Assembly (NCBI GenBank): GCA_013203245.1
Contig: JABMOR010000046.1
Location: 1-6,219 of the forward strand
Origin: Candidatus Nitrosopumilus sp.
GTDB lineage: Archaea > Thermoproteota > Nitrososphaeria > Nitrososphaerales > Nitrosopumilaceae
DNA length: 6,219 nucleotides
Direction: 5' to 3'
Shown: piece by piece, positions 4,924 through 6,219 of the stretch
How the letters are laid out: the number at the start of each line of letters is the position of its first letter
Position numbering within the stretch: position 1 is the stretch's first letter
The notes under the pieces: model-generated
Told to the model about the DNA's origin: nothing
The model's database searches: none
What the model saw: only the letters and a program-made list of their open reading frames with translations
Made by a program: the position numbers and the translations under genes

Positions 4924-5886
4924 CTAAAATGAGGTGTATGCATCATTCATAATTTTTTCTAATTCTTCAATATTTTTTGAAAGAGTGATTTTAGAACGCA
5001 GTTTAGAGCCACCTTTCATTCCTTTAGTAAATCTCATGGCTTGTCCCTTGATATTTGCAAATTTGATTTTGTATTGATTTGTGAGATGTAAATAATCAAA
5101 AAAAGAATCTAGTCTATCTTTGAATGAATATTCATTGTAAGAATTGGTTTTCAAATAATCATTAATTTGTTCAAACAGAAATGGATTACCCATTGCACCT
5201 CTACCAATCATCACATAATCACAATTAGTATTATCAATCATATTTTTAGCATCCTCAGGAGTAGTGATATCACCATTTCCAACAATTGGTATACTAGAGA
5301 TTTCTTTTAGTTCTTTGATTAAATTCCAATCAGCATTTCCAGAATATCCTTGGCTAACAGTTCGAGGATGCAACGTAATCATTTGAATCCCTTCATCTTC
5401 AGCAATTTCAGCAATATCTCGAAAGAGGAATTTACTGGCATCAGTTACACCTGAACGAATCTTTAGAGTAACGGGTTTTTTTACAGCATTTACAAGTGTA
5501 CTGAAAATTTGCTGAGTCAGATTAACTTCTTGCAGCAGGGCACCTCCGGCCATTTGTTGTGTAATATGAGGAGCAGGGCAGCCCATGTTATAATCAATTA
5601 TATCAAAATATGGCTCTACAATTTTTGCTGCCTTTTCTAAAGCAGTAAGATCAGATCCAAATAATTGAATTGAAAGAGGGCGTTCTTCATCAGAGAATTC
5701 AATAAATTCTTGAATGGTTTTCATTCTTTCTTTGAGTTGGTTTTCTTTTGCAACAATACTATGAATATTAGTAAATTCTGTAACAACTAAACCAGCACCC
5801 ATTTTTTTACATTGTAAACGAAGTGCTGGATCACTCACTCCAGCCATAGGAGCTAAAAATGCCTTACTTGAAAATTTGGGAAGCAT
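4924..5886 (-). CDS. dus: tRNA-dihydrouridine synthase
   Basis: A 320-residue flavoenzyme that reduces uridines in the D-loop of tRNA using FMN and NAD(P)H. Motifs in order: LAPMAGVSD at 11-19 (FMN-binding start of the TIM barrel), NMGCPAP at 100-106 with the catalytic Cys103, GGALLQ at 114-119, LKIRSG at 141-146, LHPRT at 172-176 (flavin-contacting His/Arg), GNGDI at 203-207 and GRGAMGNP at 228-235 (FMN phosphate sites). The C-terminal helical tRNA-binding part has RFTKGMKGGSKLRSKI. Length and layout are those of the COG0042 family. The ATG at 5886 is chosen because it sits 25 nt from a good TATA box; a TTG at 5892 would add two residues. All catalytic residues are present, so it should be active. 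Which tRNA position it modifies cannot be told from sequence. Confidence 0.95.
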   Translation of the reverse strand: MLPKFSSKAFLAPMAGVSDPALRLQCKKMGAGLVVTEFTNIHSIVAKENQLKERMKTIQEFIEFSDEERPLSIQLFGSDLTALEKAAKIVEPYFDIIDYNMGCPAPHITQQMAGGALLQEVNLTQQIFSTLVNAVKKPVTLKIRSGVTDASKFLFRDIAEIAEDEGIQMITLHPRTVSQGYSGNADWNLIKELKEISSIPIVGNGDITTPEDAKNMIDNTNCDYVMIGRGAMGNPFLFEQINDYLKTNSYNEYSFKDRLDSFFDYLHLTNQYKIKFANIKGQAMRFTKGMKGGSKLRSKITLSKNIEELEKIMNDAYTSF

Positions 5887-5906
5887 GATCAAACTTTACA
5901 GACTGA

Positions 5907-5916
5907 ATATATTTAT
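5907..5916 (-). promoter_or_regulatory. TATA box of dus
   Basis: On the - strand this reads ATAAATATAT, centred about 25 nt upstream of the ATG at 5886. It lies in the 53-bp gap after the stop of the calcium-binding-repeat gene and indicates separate, leaderless transcription. Confidence 0.55.
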
Positions 5917-5939
5917 CATTCAAAAAATAATGAATTCTT

Positions 5940-6219
5940 TTAATTATCTGGGCAACCGTCTAAATCTCGGTCACCGTCATAATCCTCAGGATCAAGAGGG
6001 CATAAATCTTCATCATTAATTATACCATCTAAATCATCATCATGGACGAATCTTTGTTGTTCTGGAGCAGTGTCAGGACAGCCATCATGATCATTGTATT
6101 TATTACAAGTTTCTGGACTTGTTGGGCACCAATCAATTGCGTCATAGTACCCATCAGCATCAGAATCAATTCTAGTAGGTGTTGTAGATGCTCCAACTAG
6201 AACATCAGGGCAGCCGACC
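5940..6219 (-). CDS. Thrombospondin type-3-like calcium-binding repeat protein, C-terminal part
   Basis: The - strand frame is open from the window edge (first full codon at 6216-6218) to a TAA at 5940-5942, giving 92 residues with no start inside the window. The sequence is Asp-rich with repeated GCPD units: VGCPD, DSDADGYYDAIDWCP (18-32), HDGCPD (44-49), DDDLDGIINDEDLCP (60-74), and DGDRDLDGCPDN at the end. This DxDxDGxxDxxDxCP pattern is that of thrombospondin type-3 repeats. In the family the Asp side chains bind Ca2+ and the Cys pair up, outside the cell. There is no membrane anchor or sorting signal after the last repeat, so attachment, if any, depends on the unseen N-terminal part. It is probably a secreted or cell-surface protein. 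The repeat class is clear; the overall function is unknown. Confidence 0.85.
   Translation of the reverse strand, partial: VGCPDVLVGASTTPTRIDSDADGYYDAIDWCPTSPETCNKYNDHDGCPDTAPEQQRFVHDDDLDGIINDEDLCPLDPEDYDGDRDLDGCPDN

Overview
The window looks like a chromosomal segment of a low-GC marine ammonia-oxidising archaeon (Nitrososphaerota/Thaumarchaeota, Nitrosopumilus-like). The evidence is an archaeal TATA-binding protein with all four DNA-intercalating phenylalanines, archaeal TATA boxes placed about 25 nt upstream of start codons (leaderless transcription), almost no Shine-Dalgarno sites, A/T-rich codon use throughout, a stand-alone Lrp/AsnC sensor domain, a tiny helix-turn-helix protein, and surface proteins with calcium-binding and Ig-like repeats. 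The lineage is inferred from gene content; no 16S rRNA is present.

Layout, + strand, 1-2999: the 3' part of a PLP-dependent (cysteine-synthase-like) enzyme with a C-terminal rhodanese-like domain. An ASCH-domain protein follows 3 nt later and starts with TTG. Then comes the general transcription factor gene tbp with two near-identical TATA boxes in tandem, an unrecognised 73-residue protein, and a 192-residue protein with the full motif set of a RecB-like PD-(D/E)XK nuclease.

Layout, - strand, 3001-3913: a single-membrane-span protein with a cytoplasmic N-terminal module and an external Ig-like domain, whose stop lies 1 bp from the nuclease stop, and upstream of it a 58-residue putative helix-turn-helix protein. 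Divergent from these on the + strand (4041-4382) is a P-II-family protein whose usual ATP/2-oxoglutarate-binding and uridylylation residues are replaced.

The convergent gap 4383-4543 holds a T-rich stretch and a pair of hairpins. On the - strand follow a stand-alone Lrp/AsnC ligand-binding domain, a tRNA-dihydrouridine synthase, and the C-terminal end of a secreted protein with thrombospondin type-3-like calcium-binding repeats, which has no start in the window.

The genes do not form one pathway. They look like core archaeal housekeeping (transcription initiation, tRNA modification, sulfur/amino-acid chemistry) mixed with small-molecule sensors and envelope proteins, most with their own promoter. 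No mobile element, CRISPR array, tRNA or rRNA gene was seen. The points most worth following are the degenerate P-II protein, the compact RecB-like nuclease, the double TATA box of tbp and the folded element at 4436-4483.
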